Source: Muricea muricata (lineage: Eukaryota; Cnidaria; Anthozoa; Malacalcyonacea; Plexauridae). Taken from it: DNA of 64,000 nt. The notes below the pieces were generated by a model. The model saw nothing but the letters and a program-made list of their open reading frames with translations. It was not told the DNA's origin and ran no database searches. The stretch is from the NCBI GenBank assembly GCA_963855995.1, contig OY979718.1, positions 35,355,059 to 35,419,058 of the forward strand, read 5' to 3'. Shown piece after piece: positions 10,834-20,481 of the stretch (position 1 is the first letter of the stretch; every line of letters starts with the position of its first letter). A program made the position numbers and the translations under genes.

Positions 10834-11844
10834 CGTGCAAGGTCTGGCCACTGAGCTTTACATTTGTCTTGGGTTGTGACTTCAGCTTTCTAGATCTTTC
10901 ACTCTCCGATGAAACTGTAGCATTTAGTTGTTGGATCAAATCTTCATCCAAAATACTTGTATCCTTTAAGTACGGTCGAAGTTTTGCACGGATCTTTTTA
11001 TCTTGTAATCCTGTTTCAACTGTCGGCAAGAACAATTTCTGGACATGCTCCTTATCATACTTTAGTACATTTTCCTCATCACTTGCAAAAAGGATTTTTT
11101 GGCGTAAGTCAAGGGCACGAATTAGGAATGCCTGAGGGGCTTCCTTAGGTCCCTGACACAGCGATGCCAAATTTTGGTACATTTCTGTTGTGTCTTTGAC
11201 ACCATAATGACTTCGAATAATCTTGCGTAGCCGGTTTAATGTTAAATCCCTGTAAGTTTCAAGGTAACTTCTTAAAACCAGCCTCGGGCTTATTGCTCGA
11301 ATAGCACTTTCTCGTATCTCCTTTTCTGTAAATCCCTGATCCACACCAGCTTCTATTTGTCGAACAAGAGAAGTGTAACTCAGTTTATCCTTTTGATTTG
11401 GCTCACCGACCTGTCCGATTATTCTAAATTGGCATCGCAATACACAGGTTAAACCAAAATAGGAGGGATGTCCGTTATTGCTTTTACCTTCGATGTTCAT
11501 GTTCTTTTTCTATACATTTGCACTTGCTTCCTCTGATTCTTGTGTCTCAATCTCGATTATTTCTATATCTTTCTCGACTTTATCATCTTCAGGCTTTTTT
11601 TGGCCCATGTCCTTGCAACGTCCGACTAGATCCTGCAGCATTAATACCTTTTGTTCATTTGATTCCTTTTTTTCAAGTTTACCGTCCACAAACTCACACA
11701 CAATGGCAACCATTTGTGATTTTTTTTTCCCTTCCAGTTTGCCCGCTCAATACCAAGACGTACAGCTATTGCCTTTATAACTTCCATTTTGGCTTGATAC
11801 AGCAAAATTTGGAGCTTAATTTGTAAATCCTCAATGTAGGCCAT
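10834..11844 (-). pseudogene. Gypsy gag polyprotein (capsid part)
   Basis: Read on the minus strand. A short N-terminal helical ORF (from 11844) and an acidic, glutamate-rich segment (11713-11510) lead into a capsid-like region from 11500. That region contains ETYRDLTLNRLRKIIRSHYG and a helical block with QAFLIRALDLRQKILFA, which resemble gypsy gag capsids. The final residues of the ORF beyond the MITE joint at 10829 are encoded by the MITE, not by gag. Frame breaks between the three blocks show decay. Gag would form the particle that packages element RNA. Confidence 0.7.
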
Positions 11845-12209
11845 ATTGTTTGTTTCAAGTTCACTAGTTTATTTCCAAATATACTTTTATACTTTGTAAT
11901 CAGTCAAGGCAGGACTCGGCTGTTCACATAACAGTAGAATTAATCCACAACAATGAAGTTTCTTGTTAGAACGGCCACAAATATAAACAGTTTCGGCTGT
12001 ACAGTTCCATTAACGTCGGTAATAGACACTTCCCGAATTTATTCTGTGGGCATAAAAAACACTTCTTTTCAATAGGCTTCATACCCCGCCTCGATTTCAA
12101 TCTATCGTGTGCACTCAAGCAAATTCGGGAAGTGTCTATATAGATGTATTTTCTTCGCTCCAAAATATGACTAAAATAGTATGTTTTTACCTTTAATTTC
12201 GTACTTTGG

Positions 12210-12226
12210 TCTCGGTGGGACCTCCA
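12210..12226 (-). other. Primer-binding site matching tRNA-Gln
   Basis: The plus strand reads TCTCGGTGGGACCTCCA four bases before the 5' LTR. This equals the 3' end of animal tRNA-Gln(UUG) plus CCA, so the minus-strand element RNA would pair with tRNA-Gln to prime reverse transcription. It fixes the element's orientation and its 5' end. Confidence 0.8.
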
Positions 12227-12230
12227 AATT

Positions 12231-12370
12231 TGTCACCCGAACTACATATCAGGGTAATTCACTATACAAATGACAATGGGTTTTCTTTATTCAACACTTT
12301 TCTCGTATTTTTATTACCAAAGAAACGTTAGCGCCGCCATTTTAACTCGCGCCTTTTTTTTTGTTGATAT
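12231..12370 (-). repeat. 5' LTR of the gypsy element, truncated
   Basis: Starts TGTCACCCGAAC and matches the 3' LTR at 6060 with a handful of differences. The match stops near 12370, where the sequence changes into a gag fragment of a different element. About 60 bp of this LTR, including its promoter-proximal end, are missing. Confidence 0.8.
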
Positions 12371-12687
12371 AGTTTCCAGACGTTTAGGCTTAAAATGATT
12401 CTTTAACTTATCACAAAGCTCCGAAAAACTTTTGTCTTTAGGTGAATCTGGGCTGCATAAATCACGAAGAATTGCATAAGTATTTTTCCCCATTACAGAA
12501 ATAAACACAGCGACTTTTTTCTTGTCTGCAGCCGCTAGCACTTCGGGCTAGGCGTCGGCGGCTTGGCGCTGCATTGCCCAATAGAATTAGCAATAAAGAA
12601 TTGCTCTAATCGTTCAAAATACGCATTAAATAGTTCTGCAGACGGGTCAAATTCGCCAAGCACGCCAAATAATGGCGTCGAAGCTAT
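12314..12687 (-). pseudogene. Gag N-terminus of a second gypsy element
   Basis: On the minus strand, TPLFGVLGEFDPSAELFNAY and ERLEQFFIANSIG are followed, after a frame break and stop near 12545, by KKVAVFISVMGKNTYAILRDL and FSELCDKLKNHFKPK. This is the gag start of another Ty3/gypsy lineage. The expected start codon is ATA (12687-12685) instead of ATG. The last part of the reading frame (about 12370-12314) is LTR sequence of the first element, so the two elements are fused here. Confidence 0.7.
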
Positions 12688-12989
12688 TATAATAACTTCC
12701 AAAATCGAAAGACTGTAGAATATACCAATTTAAATAAAAAAAATCGTTCAAATGTTGCAAATTTAATATCCCGTTCTCGTCGGCAATTGTTATATCTTCA
12801 CACTTGCAATTATTTAAGTAGTTTTATCTTAAATTCAGCTGTATCAATAATTGTCTTACATCCGCGCTTTCAAAACTTCGAGTCCTCCCTAATAGCGCAT
12901 GCGCCCACATAACCGCTGGGCAGCGATAACATAACACATTTTTTTACCAGATCCAGTTGGATGGGCTTGGACATCCTCCCTGCTTTAAT
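12688..12989. other. Gene-free spacer, possibly second-element leader
   Basis: No coding signal. It lies upstream (minus strand) of the second gag fragment and could be its leader or LTR, but no LTR partner was found to test this. Confidence 0.3.
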
Positions 12990-14875
12990 TAAACATTTGC
13001 AACACCAGGAGGGGTGGTCCCACCAAATCTAAGCAGCTTTTGTAAAAAAATTGCTGCTGATTTAAATTTGCGACTGCTTAAATGGTTAACTTTTTATGCA
13101 CTCTGTATAAATAATCAAAAAGGATTCTCATTTATAAAGTCAAGTCGCAACCTGAAGTTGCCCTATGATGCAAGCGCCAATCCTCGTTTGGATAGTTTGT
13201 ATCTAAATAATCTTAGCTTGCGTCGTTAGAGCGGTCAGAATTTTTAGCAAAGACAAACCTTTTATGACTTCAAAAATCAAACGCTTAATTCGTAAAAGGA
13301 ACATGGCTTGTAAAAACAAGAAAATTGAGCCTGTGAAGAACCTCAGAAAAAATTTTGGCAGAGATTCGTAAAGCGAAGATTTCTTTTTATGAGAATAAAT
13401 TAGGTCCAAATCTACAAATTGCCCAAAATCTTGGTGGAAACACGTCAAGTAACACGACGATGTTGAATCCCACTACTTGGCTTTAGATGGATGGTAAACA
13501 GTCTGCCTGCTATATAAATAATTTTTTTTGCAAACTTAACAAGGATTACCCGAAAGTGAGATAGGATTGGCTGGAACTCCGCGATACAGAAAATCTGTCG
13601 TTAATTACTGTCGATCAAGTGCAACAAGAATTGCAAAAAATAATGTCAATTAAGCATCTTGCCCTAATTACCCAGTCTTGAAAGCTTTAAAGATCCTTGC
13701 GAAGTACTTTGCTATACCCTTGACCGAAATGTTTAATGAATCTTTTCGGTCGACCAAAATATTCAATGAGTCTTTTCAGTTTTAAAGTACCCTAAAGAGT
13801 ACAATTTTTTCACGTGAGGATATGAAAACATCTCACAGTTTGGGAATTAGATTAATCATGGAATAAGGAGCTCAAATCTGGTATGTGCAGGGTTTAACGG
13901 AGGATAATGTAAGGACATATACAGACTTACGAACAGGCATTAATTGAATATGGCATGGAAACTTTGGAAAATCGAAGAGAAATTATGTGTATAAAATTGA
14001 TAAAGGATATGAAAGATGCATTTTAAACATGTCGAATTATTATAGTTTGAGTACTTTAAATAATATGTACCATCAATGAAGCAAGAAATTTTCCGGACCA
14101 GTTAAAGCATTCATTGGTAGTTCCTATTCTTAAAGTGGTGCCTCTTTCATCCATCGAGGATGAATTACGGCCAATATCTTTAACATCTCAAGTATCGAAA
14201 GTGATGGAAGGTTTTATCCTAAAATTCCTGTCCTGAAGTGGTTCATAAATTAGATCCAAAGCAATTGCCCCTCCAATTCGACGACCTATTCTCTCCTACA
14301 TTTTCTCATTGGATCCTTTTCGCCCTAGATCGCCGACAATGCTCTATCAGAGTATTTTTCGCAGACTTCAAGAAGGGTTTCGATTTGGTTGATCATAATG
14401 TTGTCATTGATGAACTTCAAAACTCCAAGTTAACCCAGCATTAACAAGATGGATTAAATCCTCTCTTACATGCTGCGAACAATCTGTTAAAATTATTTTT
14501 TCTACTTCCACATGGAAGCCAGCCAACGGCGGTCTGCCTCAAGGAACCAATCTTAGACCCTTTCTTTCTGCAGTATTTGTAACTTCTTCTTCGCAAAACT
14601 GAGTGCACAAATTAAGTTCGTCGACGATGACATTGCCTTGGAGGCTTTTTCTTGCTGCTCACCGAGTCTTGAGCCTTTTCGATTGAACAGATCACCCTTT
14701 TCGCGTCGTCTAGAGGAATGGAACAACTGTAAAAAATCAAGGAAATGGTTATGTCCTTTCTACAGTACTGTCCTCCACAAGGAAATCAAATATATATGGA
14801 AAGTGTTTGGGTACAGTCTGCATCATCATTTGAAATGTTCGTGGGGCTGCTAAGTGCCTACATAGTGCGATCAGG
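12990..14875 (+). pseudogene. Decayed non-LTR retrotransposon (LINE)
   Basis: Plus-strand fragments in LINE order. They include an endonuclease-like stretch (about 13014-13229), an EN-RT linker (KPFMTSKIKRLIRKR near 13256 and an NPKSWWKHVK-like block near 13430), then RT motifs: ELRPISLTSQVSKVMEGF near 14170, FADFKKGFDLVDHNVVIDEL near 14360-14425, NGGLPQGT near 14530, and a degraded FVDDDIALEAF at about 14618. At least five frameshifts or stops break it, so it cannot be active. The motif style resembles CR1/L2-group LINEs. Confidence 0.8.
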
Positions 14876-14979
14876 TTGATTACGTCATAAAAAAAAACGA
14901 ATTCTAGACTTTTTTGTTTTGCGTCAATTGAAAAAGGCTAGTTTGAATGTAGGGGAGCCAGCAAATAAGAAAATTCCTT

Positions 14980-15295
14980 GCATGTCCTCATTTTGCACTT
15001 TGGTGTAGAACATGCTCAGAAAATGATTAAACTAAGAAAATTCTTCACATGTCCGCTTTTTTTACTTAATTGGGAAACGCGTACATCTTAGAAAATGCTC
15101 AGAAAATGCATAAGTTAAATTTTTTAGATGTCCGTATTTTCGACTCAATTGGAAAACGCGGACACCTTAGAAAAAAGCTCAGAAAATGCATAAAAACGTT
15201 AGAATAAAGAAAGATGCCTTACATGTCCAGATTTTTTACCTTAGTTCACAATGCTGATACCGAAGTACTCAGACAATGCGTAAGAATAAAAATTA
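14980..15295. repeat. Degenerate tandem repeat, about 75-90 bp unit, four copies
   Basis: Each unit opens with (AC)ATGTCC, has a T-rich run, then AATTGG-AAACGCG-like and GCTCAGAAAATGCATAA-like blocks. Unit starts are near 14980, 15046, 15128 and 15221. No ORF crosses it. Confidence 0.7.
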
Positions 15296-15620
15296 AAAAA
15301 ATAATTAAACCATCGCTTGGTCAAATGTAACAGCAAATAGTATTCTAAATTTTAGCGAGTTTTCTAGAAGCTAGAAATTTTAAATGTAAAACATGTATTT
15401 TTTAGCAACCGCGGCGCTAAATTTGAATCACACTGGCTGGTAAGACAAACGAAGAGAAAGCGTATATTGTCTATGCACCACGCACAGTTTAAGTGCACAT
15501 TCTGTCATTTAGTATCTTATTTATTTGGAAAATTTAATACATTTCACCCGGAATTAAATACATGTTCCTTGTTTATGTTTGCATGGTGAATATCAAATTA
15601 AAATATAACTTTGTTAAAAC

Positions 15621-15811
15621 ACCACGTAAGTTTACGATCGCAAAACTTTCGATCCAAATGCTCGGATCTTCATCAGTGCTAATAAAAATGCATTTTTATA
15701 AATTATGTTGCATTATTATTATTTTACAAATAATAATAATGCATTATTATTACCACTAATGAAGATCCAAGCTTACGGATCGAAAGCTTTGCGATAATAA
15801 GCTTACGTGGT
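15621..15811. mobile_element. Foldback element with hammerhead-like arms
   Basis: Arms of about 65 bp run from ACCACGTAAG at 15621 to CTTACGTGGT at 15811, around an AT-rich loop with ATTATT runs. Read on the minus strand, the left arm contains CTGATGA, a stem GATCC...GGATC, then GAAA and a further stem ending AAACTT. That matches the catalytic core order of a hammerhead ribozyme, with one extra nucleotide after the CTGATGA box. The right arm carries a mutated box (CTAATGA). Stem I pairing is not convincing, so ribozyme function is uncertain. Confidence 0.6.
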
Positions 15812-15834
15812 ATTTCCACAAAATTATGTTTTAA

Positions 15835-16351
15835 AGGGAATGGCAACAAAATTTTTTATCGTCTCATTTGAGAGAGACTCCAAAACAATATATAGAAGTC
15901 TATTACAGAATTCTTGTATCTGCCTTATTTGGTAAGATATTTTGACTTGAAATCTTTAGTTGTCCGCCATCTTGGATATTTGTGGATATGCACGATATGT
16001 CACAACTGGGATCACGCGATCTTTTTTCTTACAACACAATGGTTAATATGCTCTCATAACCGTATGTACGGCAAGTGTCTCGGACTTCAGCACGGACTGA
16101 GAAGATTTCAAACAATATTTGATTGTTGGTAGGTATTTAGGAGGATTTTCGACAGGCTTATCCCTGTTGTGACGTCACCAAAACATTGTTAATGAGGTGA
16201 AAAATTAATCCAAGATAGCGGACAGTTTGTTGATTTAGGTGAGAATATCTCCCGAAGTGAAACAGATGTAAAAATTTTGCAATAGACTTCTATTTATTGT
16301 TTTAGAGTCTCTTTCAAATGAGACAATAATTTTTTTTGTTGCCATTTCTCT
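15835..16351. mobile_element. MITE with TTAA target sites, about 85-bp inverted ends
   Basis: TTAA flanks both ends (15831-15834 and 16352-16355). Inside them, inverted repeats of roughly 85 bp begin AGGGAATGGCAAC and its counterpart AGAGAAATGGCAAC. It has no transposase ORF. A TTAA target site is characteristic of piggyBac-type insertion; the family call is inference. Confidence 0.75.
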
Positions 16352-16781
16352 TTAAATCAAATATATTATTTTAGACGTCATACGTCATTTTAAAACACGA
16401 ACAATGAAAAGCTCACTTGCATTAACTTAAATGACATAAGATCGGGTAAATTAAAGAGCCAAAAAGACCATGAAGATGGCTTTTTCTCTTAGAATAAAAC
16501 TTACATTTCCTAAAATGTCCCAACTATCACAAAAATGTCAAATTCGCAAAGATTGCATGAGCACTTTAATAAAATAACCTAGTTTGGCCAAAGTGACACG
16601 CCCCCAATTATGCTACTGCAAAATTACTACTACTCATTTATTTTGGGTCACGTGATATTTTTAGTGCATGGGGTGCGAAAATACAATAGAGCTTTGTATT
16701 TCTGTGCGAGATAATTCTGTTCAAAAGCTGTGATTATATTCACTGGATCGCGATTTTTCAAAGTTGTACGGGTGACGCACA

Positions 16782-16985
16782 ATGCCTGCAGGTGCCAACC
16801 GTGCTTTAGTAGGGGTACTCAACTCAACTACTCCAGAAAGTCATGTTTCGCTATTTGAATTGCCTTTTGCCGGGCAAGGTGAATCCCAGGTTACGCTAAA
16901 ATTGGAGATGGATGCACTTAAGCGTAAGCTTCGGGTAATTCTTGAGACAAAAGGAAATAGCAACACAATTGAAGACGAAGATTAA
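16782..16985 (+). CDS. Possible small protein, 67 aa, unrecognised
   Basis: ATG at 16782 to TAA, with AATAAA overlapping the stop region (about 16983). The peptide has a hydrophobic middle (HVSLFELPFAG) and a predicted helical, charged C-terminus (KLEMDALKRKLRVILE) ending in acidic residues. Its local composition is less AT-rich than the surroundings, and a CACGTGA box lies about 130 bp upstream. I do not recognise the family. It could be a micro-gene, a first exon or part of a transposon; the evidence for expression is weak. Confidence 0.3.
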   Translation: MPAGANRALVGVLNSTTPESHVSLFELPFAGQGESQVTLKLEMDALKRKLRVILETKGNSNTIEDED

Positions 16986-17219
16986 TAAAAACACTATCTT
17001 TTTATGTGAATGCCATTTTATATTTGAGGTGATTGTCAACGTAAGTATTGGCCTGTTAATCTTGCCCGAATTTATAGTAGACATTTCGTATACCATTTAC
17101 ATGTCATCTATATTAAAGTATCAGTTACTGACTGTACATACGATTCTTTTTCAGATGTAAAGAGAATGTCCTTAGCAACTAGTGCTGTTCCTACGGAAAA
17201 ACTCTGGGAGGGTGCAAGA

Positions 17220-17968
17220 GTATCAGCAAGTCATAAACATTATTAAAAACTAGATCTAAACTATTACAGGCCTATTTCAGTTCTCCCTGTGGTGGCAAAA
17301 TTTTTTGAAAAGGTTGTTTTTAAATGCAAACAATCTTTTATCTGACATACAGTCTCCTCGACCTCTTTATTCGGGTCTTCGACAAAAGTTACAGCGTTTA
17401 CAGAATAATTACTGAATCTGACTACAATGTTAGGTCTTCAGATACTTTGAAATGATTAAATTGAACTAAAGTTGAAACCAGACGTACCCAATAGTTCAAA
17501 ACATTTATGTATAAAACTGTTAATGAAACAGTTCCCAATTATCTCTCTAAAAAGTTTATTCTTGGGTTTCACGTGACGTCATAAATTTCACTGGGGGTCA
17601 ACTCCAAATCGATACACTGTCATCAGGCTGAAAAAAATTTCACTGTATGTGTTGACCTTGTGTTTGGCAGCAAATGTGTGCATTTTCGTGAGATTTGCTT
17701 GCTCCAGTGCAGTACAATCATCAATACAGTTTGGGTTGACCCCCACTCAGAATTACTGAAAAAGGTTCCAGTGAAACCCAAGAATTCCAACTTCCATGGT
17801 TCACAAACACAATTTTGCTCTAATCATAAACTGTTTGTGTCAAGACCCTTAACTGAATCCCTAAAGAAGAGCTTTTCTTACAGAGGAGCCACTCTATGGA
17901 ACGACATACCCTTTGAACTTGTTACACCTCAATCCGTTACTGAATTTAACTCCAAAAATTGTTAGGAT
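17220..17968 (+). pseudogene. Second decayed LINE fragment
   Basis: Contains an RT-type opening (YRPISVLPVVAKFFEK near 17262) and, after a large internal loss, a C-terminal LINE segment (VPNYLSKKF near 17530, then LFVSRPLTESLKKSFSYRGATLWNDIPFEL at about 17830-17925). Stops and a MITE insertion break it. Its 3' region is of the kind seen in animal CR1/RTE-like elements. Confidence 0.7.
17558..17785. mobile_element. MITE inserted in the LINE
   Basis: The terminal inverted repeat ATTCTTGGGTTTCAC (left) is matched by GTGAAACCCAAGAAT (right). A second inner inverted pair carries GGGGGTCAAC / GTTGACCCCC. LINE coding sequence continues on both sides (SKKF before, then the LFVSRP block), so the MITE is the younger insertion. 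Confidence 0.7.
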
Positions 17969-18974
17969 TTGTATGTATTGTTTACTTGCATGCGATTACT
18001 GTAAATTTATAAATTTTTAGTATTTATACGTAATTACCTATGTTTTTAGCACACGTCTACTCTGAAGAGCACAAAATTGTGAAATGGATTTCGTGTTTTC
18101 AAAAAAACATGTCAATCAATCAATTCCAGTTAATCGACTCCAAGATACATACATTCTATTATATACACCGATATGCTGATTCTGACTTGCAGTTTTCGCT
18201 ACATTTTCACAATTGGCTGCTACCTGATGTCCATCCTTTATACACTACGCACCAACGACGAGTAGACTCTGCTAGAGTTATTGACTTTTTGGTAGCTATC
18301 AGAGATGAAAAATATGTCATACTGCGAAGGATTACGCCAAAATGAGCATGTACAATATATTGCTAAAGATCCTGGTGACGCAAGCCACACGGTCCTTCAG
18401 GCTTCACCAATTCTAATGTTATGCGCCCATCTATTCCAAACAGAATCGATAATTCAAATTGTAGAGTTCTGGCAGTTTGTCGTTGGGTCGATTGTCAGTA
18501 TTTACTTGGCCAAGAGGTGGATAAAGAGCAAGATATTTTTGACCCACGTAAACATTGCAAAAGTATATTTATGGTGCAACAAAGTCGTAAGAAGCATTCT
18601 TCTACTGCCCTTGATAAAGTTAAAGCTCCCTTTGCTATTTCTAACTTAGAAAACTTTGAGAAAGAGTGATAGCTAGCTATATAAGCGCGCGAGTGTTATT
18701 TTATGTACCACGTAATGGACTTTTTATGTACCACGTGATGATTTTTCTATGTGCCGCGTGTAAGAGTAGATCACTCGCACGCAAAGCGAGTTTAATGAAG
18801 TTCAGATGAACACTGACAAAGAAATAGAGCACTCATATCTGAAGTTTTTGAAATAAATGAGACATTGATATAATTTTCTAACCGAGGTGTTCTAAAGCTG
18901 GGTGTGCGTCGATTGTTAGAAAAGCAAATTGAAATGCTAAAGACAAAGGTATACTTGCTATAAAGAATATTACT
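17969..18974. other. No recognised gene; short tandem TATGTACCACGT motif
   Basis: Three overlapping plus-strand ORFs (18040-18345, 18305-18649, 18421-18669) are open but match no family I know, and have no clear splice or promoter context. At about 18697-18765 the motif TATGTACCACGTRATG repeats three times with a spacing near 22 bp. Confidence 0.35.
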
Positions 18975-18977
18975 AAT

Positions 18978-19812
18978 ATCTCAAATTGCAATATTTTCTC
19001 AATTCAATCAGTGTACTGTATTATTGATGTACTCATGCCCCGTTTACACTACACGGAATTAGTTGTCAAACTGGATCAATATCATTTTCACTCCGATCGA
19101 AAAATTCTTTGTGTTTATACTATATACAGGTTCACTTCGCAGTGACCTAATGGTGTCACTACAGAAACTTATTGACTGCTGTAATATACTGGAATATATT
19201 CAAAACACCCTGCAGTCTTATTTATGTTTTTTTAATCAGAAATAGTATGTATAGCGTTGACAAGCAAGACAAACGAGACATACACTACCAAAAGTGCCAC
19301 AGGCTTGTTGAAAGTTGTCAATTTTACCGGCTTGGGGCAACTTGCTGACAAGTTGCAATAAACTTGTCAATTTTATCAAGTCGCAACAAGCTTGTTAAAA
19401 TCAGTCTTGTTGCAACTTATTGAAACAACTTGCAACAAGTCTGTGGATAAACAGTTTTCAGAATCAACTTACAACAAGCCTGACGACAACTTGCAACAGA
19501 CTTGTCGTCAAAAAGCTGTCGCAAGCCATGCGAACGCATCCTAATATCGGCTTGTTGATACAAGTTGTCGATAACATCAAGCAAAATACAATGTTTTTGA
19601 CAGGTACACGTCCGACTTCGAACCAGAGCATTCAGGATTAATTGTTTACGCTGTTTCGACCGGCACATACCGGATTACTTTTCGTTTCGGGACGTTCAAA
19701 TTATTGTATTTAGCTGGATCTTATAATACTAATAAACGGAGCCTGATTACATCAATAATACAGTACACTAATTAAATGTAACGTTAATTGAAAAAATATT
19801 GCAATTTTATAT
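18978..19812. mobile_element. Foldback element with CAACTTG-rich core
   Basis: The outer arms match in inverted orientation. The left one (about 18978-19035) holds AAATTGCAATATTTTCTCAA and then AGTGTACTGTATTATTGATG; the right (about 19747-19812) holds the reverse complements in reversed order. The core (about 19300-19580) is a degenerate array of CAACTTGCAACAAG-like words in both orientations. There is no transposase. I cannot name the family. Confidence 0.6.
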
Positions 19813-20337
19813 ATTGATAATATTTACTCAAATCAATGCTTCAAACTGCTTCACAGCATGGATGCATGGTGCAGGTTTTTTCATACCAGTGGCTAAAATC
19901 GACGCAATCTTCTCTTTGTTATGGTGAATTGGGTTATACTTTTATGCCACGCAAAAATACATGACGCACTAGCTAATTATAATTCGTAATTACATGACAT
20001 GAAAGTTAGCGAACACTTAATTGCCTCGCAAAAAGCTGCATAGAAAATATACACAAGGTCATTCTCCAAATACGTAATCAGAACTGCTTATCAGGCAATT
20101 TAAGAAAATATACTACACACATGCACTCTGGAGCTCAGAATAGAATCGAAAATAAACAGAAGAGCCAGTCGAGTCGTAGCTTTTAAGTTTGAGTCCTGAA
20201 CGCATGTTGCATTACGCATGTTCATTATTTTGGTTCTGGTCAGCCAATGCTGAAATGGCAGTTCCGCCATTACTCTGGCATGTCAATGGCATAAAAATAA
20301 AGTTGAGGAAAGGTTGAACTGTCGAGTGGCCCTACTG

Positions 20338-20343
20338 TTTATT
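20338..20343 (-). terminator. TAF9: Likely TAF9 polyadenylation signal
   Basis: AATAAA on the minus strand, 139 bp beyond the TAF9 stop codon. It is the first canonical hexamer I see downstream of the last exon. Confidence 0.55.
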
Positions 20344-20481
20344 CCTATACTGTGCGCCGGAGTGTTCCGTAGTACTATAATTACACGACTGAACGCCAGT
20401 GCAGTGTGCACCCTTGAGTGCGTGGTTCGTCGACGCTGTACAGAATCATGCATATTCATGAATGTACCAAACACAGATGGA

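Larger units (their letters stand above)
6060..12370 (-). mobile_element. Decayed Ty3/gypsy LTR retrotransposon with MYND finger
   Basis: Read on the minus strand, the order is 5' LTR (12370-12231), primer-binding site, gag (about 11844-10835), a CCHC knuckle and MYND finger (about 10570-10018), aspartic protease (10028-9705), reverse transcriptase (9182-8076), an RNase H start fused to an integrase remnant (8075-6874), a polypurine tract and the 3' LTR (6258-6060). PR-RT-RH-IN order defines Ty3/gypsy. The copy is dead: it has several frameshifts and stops, a lost RT catalytic aspartate, a large internal deletion and a truncated 5' LTR. Two MITEs lie inside it (6312-6614 and 10591-10828). The LTRs are nearly identical over the roughly 140 bp they share, so it is not very ancient. 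Confidence 0.9.
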
